Source of the DNA: Vitrella brassicaformis
Lineage: Eukaryota; Sar; Vitrellaceae
Reading direction: 5' to 3'
DNA length: 64,000 nucleotides
Assembly: GCA_001179505.1 (NCBI GenBank)
Contig: CDMY01000327.1
Coordinates: 55,525-119,524 of the forward strand
Position numbers and translations under genes: made by a program. The notes beneath the pieces were generated by a model that worked only from the letters and a program-made list of their open reading frames with translations, was not told the DNA's origin and searched no databases. This document shows positions 35,977 to 48,800 of this stretch, one piece after another. Each line of letters begins with the position of its first letter. Within the stretch, counting starts at the first letter, position 1.

Positions 35977-38019
35977 CCTTCCCGGGTGACGTCAAGGCGC
36001 TCTACCGCCGCGCAAAGGCCCACATGTTCGAGTCCGACCTCAAGGCCGCCGCCGCCGACATCCAGGCCGCACTCGCCATCGAGCCGGCCAACACCGACAT
36101 ACGTGGCCTCTACAACAAAATCCGCGACAAAATACAGTGAGTGCAGTGCTGAGCACACCACCGACAGAGACAGGGACATGGGTGTGGTGGCTCATGGCAT
36201 GTGTGTGTGTGTGTGTGTGGTGCAGGGGGTCCCGATCTCTGCCCGACAAAGCTGGCGAGCTCGCCCAACAGACCGCCGCCGCCACCACGACAAAGAAGGC
36301 ACGGAACAGACGAACCACATCACACACGTTGATAGACAGGGAGAGATGTAGGCCATGGGTGTGTTGTGTCGTGACATGTGTTGTGTGTGTGTCAGAAACT
36401 GATGAAGGACCTCTATCAATGCCAGCAGGACTTCCTGGCGGTGATACGGAGGGAGGAGGACAGGTGGACAAAAGAGGTGCAGAAGGCATGCCTCAACCAG
36501 CTGGGGAAGGCATCCCTCGACCGGACCCCGCACCCGCCACTCACCGCGTTGGCCGAGTGCATCCAGGAGCAGAAGAAGGTGCTCGAAGAGGTGAACGAGA
36601 TCTGTCGCCGCTCTTCTTCCAGTGACCTGACGTCGGCAGCGGCCACACGCGAGGTCAGGGGGAGAAAGGGTAAATATGTCACCGACAGGATGGCTCACAC
36701 TCTTGTGATGATGCAGTCCGGGCACTTCCGCTTCTGGCTCGAAGGATACTTCCTCGAGGAGAGGCCGATGCACCGCTATGTCACCAAAGAGGTCAGATCA
36801 CCCATGCACACAGATACAGACAGAACGAGCAGGCCTTGTGTTGTTCGATGCGATGCACGCCTCAGGTGGTGGCTCTGGCCAGCCCGATTGGCCGGATGTT
36901 GGCGGCGGGCGTGCTGCCGGGGTGCGACGGGCTGACGAACAAGGCCAAGGAGGTGTTAGCGGTGGTGGAGGAAGAGGACGAGTTGGCGGAACAGAAGGCC
37001 AAAGAAGACAACGTACACCGGTATGTATGAATGGATCACACATATCATAGACACACATGACGGACGCATGTATGATGGATGCGATGCCCCTACCTGTGTG
37101 TGTGTGTGTCTGCCTATCTATCTATCAGAACGGTGTGTTCTCCCATTGTCGGAGGGAAGCTGTACGTGGCGGGCTACCGCGTCGCAAGCAGCAAGGCGGT
37201 CAGCGAGTGCGAAAGAAGCAGCAACACTTGTGTGTCTTTCCTGCCTCTCATTCCTGTGTATGTGGCTGGGCTGATGCATGCACGCCGCGCACGTGTGAAT
37301 GAATGGATCAATACAACAGTCCTTGGATGCTGCTGGGATCACGCACATCATAAACGCCGCTGCTGACGTGTGTGGCAGCCCCTTCCCCGACAAATACCAC
37401 TACCTCAACTACTTCCTGAAGGCAAGCCAAACCAAACGCTCCCTACACACACGACAGGCACAGAGAGATAGATGAGGCACGCCAGGCCACGCACATGTGT
37501 TCCTATGGCAATCAATCATCAGGACACCAAGACCGAGGAGATCAGCGTCTTCTTTTACAAGACCATGGAGTGGATACAGAACGCCATTGTCCATGGGGGT
37601 CGCGTCCTCGTACACTGCAGAGAGGGTGAGTAAGTACACCAAGGAAGGAACAAGGAAGGAACAAGGAAGGAAACAAACGAACGAATATGGATGGGATGGC
37701 ATTCCTTCGTCTCACACAGGTGTGTCGCGGTCCGCCACCCTTGCCACGGCCTATCTGATGTGGAGCCGAAAGTTGTCCTTCCAGGCGGCATACGAGGCTG
37801 TGAGCAGCACATGACATTACACAACACGACACAACTCGCACCATAGCAAGGCAGACAGGAACTGATGAATGAATAGATGGATGGATGGATGCTTTGATGC
37901 TTGCTTGCAAACCAGATTCGGGCGTGCAGCTCATCCCCATGAACGCGGCAGGCGGTGCCAGGTACTGCAATATCAGCCTGGCCTTCTACAATCCTCTTGT
38001 GGAGGAGCTGCAGGTGTAG
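35977..38019 (+). CDS. TPR-motif protein with C-terminal dual-specificity phosphatase domain
   Basis: Exons are 35977-36136, 36226-36298, 36396-36791, 36866-37020, 37129-37198, 37320-37421, 37523-37625, 37720-37799 and from 37916. The first visible exon is a TPR hairpin (VKALYRRAKAHMFESDLKAA...). A coiled-coil-like middle of about 180 residues follows. The last third is a dual-specificity phosphatase: KLYVAGYRVA, ITHIINAAAD, a candidate acid Asp (FLKDTKTEE) and the catalytic loop VHCREGVSRSAT. The intron at 37422-37522 begins with GC instead of GT; the one after 36298 may too. The 5' end is unresolved: no ATG precedes the TPR exon convincingly. In the last exon one frame stops at about 37942, another runs to 38019. 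Confidence 0.65.
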
Positions 38020-38454
38020 TATGCACACACACAATACACCCGCTCTGGTCAAATGTACGCGTGTGTGTTTGTGTGTATGTATGGGTGTCTTGGTCATGGT
38101 CGGTCGGACAGCAGGGCAGCAGAGACGGCAGAGCAATGCGGCAAGAAAGGGCAGCAATCGCTGCTTACATTTTATATTGGTTATCTTGGACGCACTACAT
38201 CACACCAACACGTGCAGAGACACTGCGTGCTCACTGCACTGCAGACACACATACATGGTTGGGGATCTGCTGTGGACTCACACGCTATTGAATCGTGCAA
38301 GAGCGCAAAACATTCACGATCAGTCGAATGCTCATGAGTTCGTCGACGCAGAGACACAGCAACGAAAGCGACAGAGGCTCATTCTGCTTTCTAGATCGAT
38401 GCAATCCATCTGTCTGTCCAGCAATGCTCAGACTGCGGTATACACACACATTTC
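38020..38454. other. Intergenic region, convergent genes
   Basis: I see nothing coding in this stretch. Confidence 0.55.
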
Positions 38455-41400
38455 TCATTCCTTTCCTCCTGCCTCTCTCTCGGGACTGCCCATTGTCGAT
38501 TCCATCGTACCGCTCTCGTCCTCACGGACGCCGTCCACCATGCCTGTCTCCTCTCCAGGTCGCACACTCGGGGCTTCACCTTTATCGCCTGGCTGCTGCT
38601 GCTTTTGCGCTTGCGCATCTGGGGCAGGTGAGACGGACACGGAAGTCTGTGTGGTGGGAGGGGGAGGGAGGCGGGGGGCGGCTGGGGACTGGGCGACGAC
38701 CTTGATGACGTGTGTGGGCGGGACTTGAAGCTCCTCGTTGACCCTCGACTGCAGATACTGATCCATCAGCTGCTTGAGCTCTTCGTTCTGCTTCTGCAGA
38801 AAGACAGCTGAATCGATGGCCTTTGACCTGAGAAACGCAAAGAGGGGAAAGAGTGCCTGATGGCATCAGTCACACATTCACCCCTTTATGCGATCACCTG
38901 CTGCACAGGAGTTGATAATATTTCAGCAGGAAGCCATCGTGGGCCTGAGGACCACATGCACATCCAATCCACACACCTGTGTATAGAGAAAGGGTGGTTC
39001 AGTAAGCTGGCCGACCTTCCACACACGTGTGTTCATTTCAGGCAGTGCGTGGCTCAGCCTCTCCCAAAACTTCCTCTCCTCTCTACCAAAAAAAGTGAGA
39101 GATGGTCAATTGATTTCGGTCCACACCATTGGGTGTCTCGGCTCACCTTCTCCTCCTTGCCTTCTTGTCTGATTCAGACTCAGTGCCGACCTGAAATAGA
39201 CAAACAGCGTTGACATGCATACAAAGACAGACCGAGGCCCTCACTCCATCTACCTTACCTGTGCCCCCTTTCTTCTCTTCTTGCCTCCCCCCGGTGCCAC
39301 GTCGGCGATCTTGAGGTTCTCCTTCTCGTGCAGAAAGTCCTTCAGGAGCCGCAAGACGTCGTCAGCATCAACATAGAGCGTCTCGTCGTCCTCGTCCTGG
39401 CCTGCAGATGAACACACATATAGGCATGTGCGGAGACACAAGACACAGGACGACTGATAGTGCTTTACCTTGGAAGAAGAGGGACACAAGCAGATCAACG
39501 TCTTCTTGGCCCTCCACGCCCAAGTACTTGAGCACGGCGTCAACCTGCACCACGCTCTGCTGGTCAGGGGGCAGGTCCAAGAGTTTGTCCTTGACCTGCA
39601 ATCAACACAGAGGCCTCCAATTATGGAGCCAAAGTGAATCCTGGAGGCACTTTCTGACTTTCTGGTCGAGCAGGAACTGCGTTTCTCCCAGCAAGAGGTC
39701 AAGCACCTTTTTAACCTTGGTGGGAGCATAGCGACCTGGCGAAAAACACCGGGACACACCTGTTAGTCCATGCCTGCGCCGTCATCCATACTTTTTGTTC
39801 CTCCCGATTCGTCGGACACTTTGGTAGTGGATTTGCCGGTCGCGGTGCCCGACTCGCTGTACACCTCCACCTCGCTCATGAGGGCCTCCTCGCGAGGAGG
39901 ACTCCAATCAAGACCTGACAACGACACAAACAACGTGTGTACGAATGCAAGCGGCAGGGAAGTATGTGCGATTGGCTGACCTAGCTGCTGCTCATGTACG
40001 ATGCGATCAGCCTGGAGAACTTTCGCAATCAGTGCCCGGGCCTAACCAGAAAAGGAAAGGTGACAATGGGCGGGCGCCCTTTGCAGACGCGCCGAGTGCC
40101 TCCATCCTACTTCTTGTTCGTTCATTTCCCAGACTTCTCGGAACTTCTTTTCATCGGCCAGCTCGAAGTGGTGGAACTTCTCTTGCAGGTCCTCGAATTG
40201 TTTGGTGAGCCTCTTGTACTCCTCGGTCAACTCAATGTTCTGCTGCCTGCATCGCATCGACAGACGGTCAGGCGGTGAAGCTCCAGTAGAGTAGCCACTG
40301 TATGTAGTTACTTGTATTTGGTGTCCAGCTTTTGATAGCGTGCGACGAGATTCGTCCATGTCTCACGGAGACGGTTCAGCCTGAGACACGGGAAACACAT
40401 CATTAATGATGCATTGCATCCCGGTATGTGATCGATCGCAGACCTGTTCTTGTACGAAGATAGGATGGTGGAATGTTCCTTGTTCCTCTCAGTCAGCACT
40501 TGGAGGTTGTAGTCGAGTTTCTCCTTGTTCAGTTGGTATGTGGCCACCATTCTTTCCAGGTGCTGCTCCAGCTCCTGTATGCTCTTCTCCAGGCTGATCT
40601 TGCTCTTAGTGTAATCGTCGCTGTCCTGAGTCCGCAACTCATCCAAACGCTCCTGAAACCTGAAGGTTCGCATTTGTCTAGACAGTGTCTCGGCTTTCCT
40701 GTTCCCTTTGCATACTCTTTTTCTCTCTTTTGTCTGGCTTCCATGAATTCGCTCTCCTCCATTCGCCGGCGGCGGTCGAATAGAGAGTCGATCTCACTCT
40801 TGTTGCGCGACTGCATGCATCAAAGACCGTCGACACACTCATGAACTGCTTGTTCGTCCATGGCTCTCTTGCATCCTTTTCTTCTCCCTGACCCTCATCT
40901 CTGCTCGCTCTCTGATGTGGGCCTGCTCGATCGCATCCAGCTCGTCTGCATAGTGCTTCTTGAGGGTCTCGTATTGGCTCCGCATCCGCTGCAGAATCAG
41001 CTTCACGGCCTCTTCTTGGCGCCCAAGGGCTACACAGACATCATACACAGACACACAGCATACAGGCAGACATATCCAAATGTGCAACGTTGTCTCACTT
41101 TTGACATAGTCTTCGTCGTAGTTTTTGAGCTCGGTGAGGAACTCTCGAATGCGCCTGTCTTTGCCGTCGAGGATGGCCTGGCAGGCGTTCTGCTGCTGGG
41201 ACAGCTCCTCCTTGAGCTGACTGGGGTGCTTCATGTCCTCGGACAAAAGGTCTTCCCACCGCAGTTCCACTGCCGCTATCTTGCGAGCACCCAATAGGCA
41301 CTCCTGCTCGAGAGCCTCAGACCTGCACAGAGAGGGGATGGTGTGGCCGTGAAGGGCCGAGGCACTTGTGCTCTGACCTTTCCATCCTTGCCGTCTCCTC

Positions 41401-41752
41401 GAGTATTCTTCTGGCGTTTTCTTCTTCATCGCCCTTTTGGCGCACCGCTGTCAGCTCGTCCCATGTGTCTTTCTTGACCTTCTCGAGCAGCGTGAAGCTG
41501 TCGTACACCTGCTGCTTCCCGACGGACAGGGTCTGGGAGGGCCGTTTGCTCCCGCCTGCAGCTGCGGCACTCGGGGACTCGCCCTCGACTTCCGTCGCTG
41601 GGGGAGCACACAAATGACAAAGAATACCAAGAGAAGCACAAGGTCTTCTTCTGCAGTGCAGGAGGGGGCTCACCTTCCTTCTCTTTCTTGAGTCGCGCCT
41701 CAACCCGCTTTCGACGGATAGCAATGCGCTCTTCGGCCGTTGTGCCCAGCAT
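38455..41752 (-). CDS. DRC1: Dynein regulatory complex protein 1 (DRC1)
   Basis: DRC1 is a coiled-coil scaffold of the nexin-dynein regulatory complex on axonemal doublets. The start is ATG at 41752 (MLGTTAEERIAIRRKRVEAR), matching the family's ERI..RR.RI.AR opening. Characteristic blocks follow over about ten exons: WEDLLSEDMKHPSQLKEEL, the Q..C..IL..KD+.I.EF segment, YDEDYVK.LGRQEEAVKLIL, HYADELDAIEQAHIRERAEM, then long heptads (SLEKSIQELEQHLERM; TWTNLVARYQKLDTKYK). The C-terminal exon holds LMDQYLQSRVNEELQVPPT, which corresponds to the conserved end of DRC1, and then a Pro/Gln/Ser tail ending at 38455. The length and order agree with an essentially complete gene. It implies a motile flagellum in the life cycle. 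Confidence 0.85.
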
Positions 41753-42174
41753 CGTGACAACCGGGAACGCGACAAGAAAGAAGCAGCTTGGAAGCAGCCC
41801 TCTTCGCCAACTTGTTTTGTCCCTGCCCCCCGCTTGTTGACAAGCTCGCAAAAAAGAAGGGGGTTCTCCAGGATGGCTGACACATTCACATAACTAGAGT
41901 GGAGGAGGGCAGCACTTCTGGTGAGAAAAGAGGGCCTCTCCATGAATGATGGAAAGCGATCGTCTAGGGTTTTGCGGTTTATTTGCAGGCGAATTGGAGG
42001 GGCCAAAGAAGCCTCTGCCTGCCCCGTCGCTGGACACCTTTGATTTCACACTTGTCATCACCAACATTTGCAGATCTACGCAGAACGCGTCCACAGCGAG
42101 GTAAAGTACGTACTGCCTTGTTGCTGGCGTCCTCTCATCTCCCTGCCTGTCGTTGTGCACGCCCCTCCCTCCAG
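41753..42174. promoter_or_regulatory. Divergent promoter with AAACCCT motif
   Basis: This 422-base spacer lies between head-to-head genes. AGGGTTT (reverse complement of AAACCCT) is at 41966-41972 in the context CTAGGGTTTTGCGG. Confidence 0.45.
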
Positions 42175-43827
42175 ATGTCTGACACAGATTCGACGGCGAC
42201 GCCCACCCCAATGGGAAGTGCAGGCGTTCCGACGCAAGGCAAGTCGCTCTACCATACCATCCGGATGCCCAAGGGCGACACCGTCTTCGACGGCACAGCA
42301 GACACACCCGATGACAAATGGTGGGCGAGGCGAGTGGGGGAGGACGCAGATCAATTGCCTATCTTACTCGCTGTGTCTGTGTGTGTCTGAATGCAGGATC
42401 AAGAGGCGGCCTGAGATGGTGCGTTTGACTGGGAAGCACCCCTTCAACAGCGAGCCGCCTCTGACCCTCATCAAGGAGTCCTTCTACACACCACAGGAGC
42501 TCCTCTACGTCCGAACACACGGTGAGGACGAGGCGACATGCACATGACACGCACAAGACTTTGCAAATGTCTGAACGTCTGTCTGTCTGTCCGCAATGTC
42601 TTCCAGGCGACACTCCGCAGCTCGACGAGAAGACCCACAGCGTCAAGGTCGACGGTCTGGTGTCCAAGCCTCTCACGCTCTCTGTCGAGCAGATCAAGCA
42701 GTTCTCCAAGACCGACATCTCCATGGTCATGGTCTGCGCCGGCAACAGGCGGAAGGAGCAAAACATGATCAAACAGACAGTGGGGTTCAACTGGGGGCCC
42801 ACGGGCTGCGGCAACGTCATCTGGACCGGTGAGCAGACCAAAGAAATGGATTAATTCCACCAAATGGGCAGTGGACGTGTTTGCTGTGTGTGGTTGGCCT
42901 GTTAGGTTGCCTGTTGCGGGATGTGTTGCTGCATTGTGGTGTGGACACGGAGGAGGCACGGCACGTCTGCTTCGTCGGTGCAGACAAGCTCGCGTAAGCT
43001 TGCCGAAAGAAGCGACAACAAAGCCCGTCAGGCCGGCCACTGACGTGTCTGTGTGTTTGCAGTCATGATCACTACGGTACGTCCATTCCGATGTCGAAGG
43101 TGATGGATCCCGAGGGCGGCGTGCTGCTGGCGTGGGAGTGCAACGGAGAGCCCCTCCTGCCCGACCACGGATACCCAATACGTGTTGTCATGCCGGGTAC
43201 GTCACGGGCATGAGACACTCTCACACACATCCACCTCACCTGCATATGGCGTATGTATGTTGGTCTCTGTGTGTGTGCAGGGTACATTGGTGGCCGTGCG
43301 GTCAAGTGGCTGACCAACATCAGTGTGTCCAAGGAGCAGAGCACCAACTACTACCACTACCGCGACAACAAGGTGTACCCCAGCCACGTCGACCAGCAGA
43401 ACGTCGGCCCCGAGGGATGGTGGGAAGACAACACATGGTGCATCAACGTGAGCCGTCACACTACCCGCACCAGCGAAAACCGAGAAGCGCCTTCATTTCA
43501 TCTCATATTTGATGTGTGGTCCTTTTGCTTGCATCACATGCAATGCAGGATCTGAATGTGAACGGAGCGATCACCAACATCCTGCACCAGCAGACCCACG
43601 ACATTTCCAAGCCCCTGAAGCTCTCGGGCTACGCCTACTCGGGCGGCGGGCACCGCATCATCCGGCCCGAGGTGTCGATCGATGGCGGCAAGACGTGGAA
43701 AATGGCCACCATTACCGTCGAACCCAAAACACGTGAGGGAGGGACGGAGGGAGGGAGGGAGGAAGAGAGAGGGAGGGAGAAAAGCCAGAGGGGCGTCGTT
43801 GTCGCCTTTGTGGATGTGTTGTTCTTG

Positions 43828-43865
<38 letters not shown>

Positions 43866-44418
43866 AGTATGGTCGCACTTACGAGTGGTCCTTCTGGGAG
43901 ACGGAGGTGCAGCTGACGCCGTCTACTGAACAGATCTGCTTCAGAGCATGGGTAAGGCGCGAACAGAAGACATGCCCGTGCACACTACACCCGTCCCTCC
44001 TGTCCACACCGCATGCGTCCGTCTTGCTGCCCTCCCTTGTGCATTGCAGGACGATGCGATGAATGTCATGCCGGACCGGCCGAATTGGACTCTGATGGGC
44101 ATGCTCAACAACTCCTGGTACCGCATCCAGGTCACCAAGAAGGCAGCCAACACCGTCGAGCTCGGCCTGCCCCACTGGGCGCACAAGGACGCACCCAACC
44201 ACCCTCTCAACGTACTCAAGGCACCACACATCACCGACACACTTGGCGGCCCCACCAGCACCACAACCACCACAACCACACCAGCAGCATCGGCCAGCAA
44301 GGGCGGCGCGGCACCAGCTGTCGCTCCATCGGTCGCCTTGATGGGCGGCATGGCGGTTACATGCAGCCTGGCCGCCGGGCTGCTGGGGTTTGCGCTCGCG
44401 CAGAGGAAGACAGTGTAG
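42175..44418 (+). CDS. Nitrate-reductase-type molybdenum cofactor domain protein with C-terminal membrane anchor
   Basis: The ATG is at 42175. About eight exons join in frame. The motifs are those of the molybdenum domain of eukaryotic nitrate reductase rather than animal or plant sulfite oxidase: [14 protein letters not shown], the cofactor-binding Cys in [48 protein letters not shown] and [17 protein letters not shown] dimerisation-type domain follows to about residue 400. After it, where nitrate reductase has cytochrome b5 and FAD/NADH domains, there is only a Thr/Ala/Pro linker and one membrane segment ([20 protein letters not shown]) with a short basic tail. It therefore needs a separate electron partner. 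Substrate (sulfite or nitrate) cannot be decided from sequence. No N-terminal targeting signal is evident. Confidence 0.85.
43838..43862. repeat. (TG)n microsatellite at an intron acceptor
   Basis: About twelve TG units sit directly before the CAG acceptor of an intron in the molybdoenzyme gene. Confidence 0.9.
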
Positions 44419-45108
44419 GCAGGGCGGGGAGGGTGGCCGACCCGGGGTGCGGTGCGTGCGTGAGTTTGTTGTGCATGTGCTGTGCATGCGTCGAGTCGAG
44501 GGGTGGTGCTGTGTTGTATAGCGGTAGCCAGGTAACTGACTGACGGGGACGGTCCGGAATGGTTGGGCCAGCCAGTTGTTTCTCGATTGGTGGCGGCGTA
44601 CTCTGCAGGCAGATCGGATCACTTTTTTGACCGTGAATGCCTGTACGTGTGAGTGCCGTGCCCTTCTCGCGTAGCTAGGTGCAGTGCATCCACGAACCTT
44701 GTGTGTGTGTCTGGCAGCAAGAGGGCTGCCGGTTTTGGGGGATTGCTGCGCTGCGTTGATTGCCTGGCGCCATTTTGCGTCCATGCATTTCCTAAGCCTC
44801 ATCAGAAGCCCTACTAAAACATGTTCGTTCGTGTGCTTTGATTGCATGTCTGTCTGTCTGTCTGGCTGTCGATGCGATGAGTACGTGTGCGCTGTGCGTG
44901 GGGATGGCGCAGCAAACCTTTGATGGCTGACCGATCGAATGGAATGGTTCGTTCTTTTGCGGAGATGCATTGCATTGGAAAAGGCATGGAGGCAGGTCCT
45001 ATCCTATGTATACATCGGATGTAAGCAGGACATGCAGACAGGTCCATCCATCCATCCATCCATTCACCACCGACCAGTGTCGCAGTCGATCAACAGCCGC
45101 TGTGCCAT
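44419..45108. other. Intergenic region, convergent genes
   Basis: No gene is supportable here. A CTGTCTGT tract lies near 44848-44864. Confidence 0.6.
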
Positions 45109-45835
45109 CTAGCTGTCCTCCAGCCTCCTTCTCTTGGCCTCCCTCTCCACACCCTCACCTGACACATTGAGGCAGACATCACAGATAGCCATGACGCACA
45201 CAAGGAATGCGTGTATGTCACGCTGATCTGGCTCATCCCCTCCCCCCATCTCACCCTCTTCCTCCTCCTCTTCCTCCTCCTCCTGCGGCTGCTGCTGGCC
45301 ATCGCCATCATCGGCATCGCCCTCCCCATCCAGATCTGCACACGCAACATATGTGCAAACGTACAAGTGAGCCCAGACACAAACACCGCCCCCCACTGAC
45401 TCCTCTGACTCCTCACCCTCATCGCTATCGTCGTCATCGTCACTATCCTCGTCCGCACCCTCTTCTGCACAAACCACACACCGATTCATCCAGCCGACCT
45501 ACCGAGATGGAGGCGGCTGGCTGCACACTCACCCTCCTCCTGTCGCCACTATCGCCATTGCCCTCTCCATCGACGTCGGCATCCATGTCTGCACAAGCAT
45601 ACTCAAGACACACAAACATGAAAGTGGGCCCAACCACACACACACATGTATTCCACTCACCCTCATCGCTGTCGCCGTCATCCGCACTGTCATCGTCATC
45701 CTCTGCACACACACATACATACATATGAGCAAGACACCTAGCAAGGCAGGCTGGGCACCACACACACCACTTACCCTCACTACTATCGCCATCGACGTCA
45801 TCCGCACCCTCCTCTGCACAACGCCACACACACCG
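45109..45835 (-). repeat. Series of homologous acidic mini-exons
   Basis: Four or five small exons encode similar acidic strings (EGADDVDGDSSE, EDDDDSADDGDSDEG, DMDADVDGEGNGDSG, EGADEDSDDDDDSDEG, then a Glu run). They are separated by introns that share CACACA-rich sequence, suggesting repeated exon duplication. Confidence 0.6.
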
Positions 45836-48800
45836 ATTCATCCGACCGACATACCGAGATGATCCACACTGATCCATTCATTGCTCATCCGTGTGCCGCC
45901 CCTCCTTGTGCTTGCCTGCACTCTGCCCGCCACCCTCACCACCACCACCACCATCAGCTGGGGGGAGGGCTACATCTAGCTGGCTGCCGAACATCCTCAC
46001 GGCGTCGGCGGCTCCCATCACCTCCCGCACCACCTTCACTGTCTGGGGGAATCTGGCGGCTCCCTCCTTGCCAGCCATCGGCGGCTCCGTCGTGCGGAGG
46101 TAGACGGTTGCATAGCCTCCATCGACGTAGAGATGTGCCGCGAATGTGTGGTCCGGCTGGTCGCCATGCAGCACTATCATGCGGCCGCGGCTTGTGGTGC
46201 TGATGGTGTGGCAGCCCCAGACGGGCGGCGGCTGAGTGGCGAGCTGCCGCTGAAGGGAAAAGGATATGACAATGAGTGAGTGGGACAGCTGGTGAGGCAA
46301 TCGTGGGTGTGTTCCCTGACCAGTCGGTTGTAGCTTGAGGGATCTTCATGCTGCGGGAGCGTCTGCTCGCGACCTGGCCGCATGGTGGTCGCGCATCCTG
46401 CATCCTGGTCAGACACATCATGGCACAGCGGTGCAGCCAATGTGTTAATGTGATCGTGTGTGTCATTCTCCTCATGTTTCTCACTCATACAACACGGTGT
46501 TGCGGACTGAAAAAAACTCAATACCTACACACAGACATGCACACACACAGCCTGATGGTCCGTTGCCCATTGCCCTTTCCCTACCTCCCCCCTCACCATA
46601 GTACTCACACACGGGGTTCTTCGGGTCATATCCATTGCGGAAGGGGTGGTCGGCCCACATCGTGTGCAGTGTGCGGATGGTCAGCCGGTGCACACCCAGC
46701 CGCTCCTCGCCGTCGACGCGCTCGAGCGTCACACCGAGATGGCGCTGGATGAGTGAGAGCTGCCGCAGCGCCTCACACCGCCCGTCGAACACCGCCCGGC
46801 TGCTCACCCCCTCCACATCAGCACTGCCCACCTCTATCGGCAACCGCTCCACCCGCCCCTGGTGCTTGGCCACCCTCACTATGGGCTCCCACCCCTCCCA
46901 CTCGCCGCTGTTGTCGATGAAGTACACCAGCCGCAGCAGATGGCCGACGGATGGCAGATCGTAGCTGATGATGTCCTGGATGTCTTTGGCAGCGAGCTGG
47001 GCGTCGATCAGCGATCTGAGCAGGTCCGCAGAGACCCGCTCTCGGCCAAGGCGGCATGTGGTGCGGATGCGGGCGAGGCTGACGGCAAGGTCGCCGCCGA
47101 GGAGGGGGAAGAGGACCCCCTTCTCGACCTCCTCGAGCAGCTTAAACAGGCGAGGCTGATGGCCAGACAGAACAACAAGGCAACCAGCGGAGAGGAGGGA
47201 GGCGGTGTGGGCTGCTTGCTTCATTCGTGTGTCTGTGGCTGCCTGAGTACCATGCTGTTGTCGGTATCCTCATCTACAGGTTGCTCCACTGGTACGTTCT
47301 CAACGAACCTGAAGCCCTTGTGGACCTGCACACACATCACATCAGACAGAACACACACAGGATCATTCAAGCAGTGGAGGTGGAGGCAGCTCTGCCTACT
47401 CCCAGACGTAAGTACCTGTTGGCCGTGCGGCGATGCCTTGGCCTGGTGCGGCACCACCACAGTGAACTCCTCTGTCCCCTCTATTTCCCTCATGGACACT
47501 CTCGTCGCCCCGCCGGCTTCCTCAGTGCGATAGACGTCGGCCTTGAGCCACACATAGCTCTTATTGGCACCCCTTCTGGTGCTCGACGTCAGCAGCACAC
47601 GCGTGCCGGTCTTGTAGCGCTCGTGGGAAGACGGCAGCATCTGATGGATGGATGGATGGATGGAACCAACAAACCAATCGACCAAATGAACGAGTGAGTG
47701 AATGGGGTACCTGTGGCTGCGGCAGGTCGGCGGCGCGGCGTGTGAGACCGCCACCGCTGTCTATGTCCATCAAATCACCGCCTGGAGTGTTGGACGGCAT
47801 GGCATGTTGTCGTGTGATGTCACTCACTCACTGACTGACCTTTCTCCTTGGCCTTGGCCTTCGCCATTGGCTTGGGTGCAGCCATGAACTTGGCCTTGGC
47901 CTTGGCCTTGGCAGCATCCATCAACATCGGAGCTGACACCATTCCACGCCCCAGACAACACACACAAAACAGGGAGAAGTGAGTCGAACGACCGGTGCAC
48001 TTGTATGCCGCGTGCTCTGTCTAGATGTGTGTGTGTACCATTGTGTTGCGAAAGGTAGCCCATCGCCGAACCTGCAGCAGGTGGAGCAGGTGCAGCTGCC
48101 ATCCTGGTCAGACACATCATGGCAGAGCGGTGCAGCCAATTTGTTTTATGTGATCGTGTGTGTCATTCTCCTCATCTTTCTCACCGACACGACACAGCGT
48201 CGCGAACTGAAACATAGTCAACACCTGCACACAGCAATACACACACACAACCCAATGGTCCCTCTCCTATAGCTCTGCCCCCTCCCCCTCACCATCATAC
48301 GCACACACGGGGTTGGCCGGGTCGCGGAAGGGAAGGTCGTCCGGCAGCGTGTGCAGTGGGCGAATGGTCAGCCGCCGCCCATCCAGCTGCTCCTCACCGT
48401 TGTTGTCGCGCCCGAGCGTCACACCGAGGTGCCGCTGGATGAGTGAGAGCTGGCGCAGCGCCTCACACCGGCCGTCGAACACCGCCCGGCTGCCCACCGC
48501 CTCCACATCAGCACTGGTCAGCTCTATCGGCGACCGCTCCACCCGCCCCTGGTGTTTGGCCACCCTCACTATGGGCTCCCACCCCGCCCACTCGCCGCTG
48601 TTGTCGATGATGTACACCAGATCCAGCAGCAGGTCGAGGGATGTGAGGCCGGGGAGAGTGTGATGACGTTCTTCAGGCCGTTGTCTTCCATCAGGCGGTC
48701 GATCTCCTTCTTGACGCACTGCAGCACAGCGTCGCGAGTGGAGTCGGTGATCTGCGAGAGGAGTGCCTGTCTGGTGGCCCGCGAGTGGGCCGCTTCGCTG

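Noticed and set aside
42175-44418. Plain sulfite oxidase annotation
   Set aside because: The core motifs are closer to nitrate reductase than to animal or plant sulfite oxidase, so I left the substrate open.
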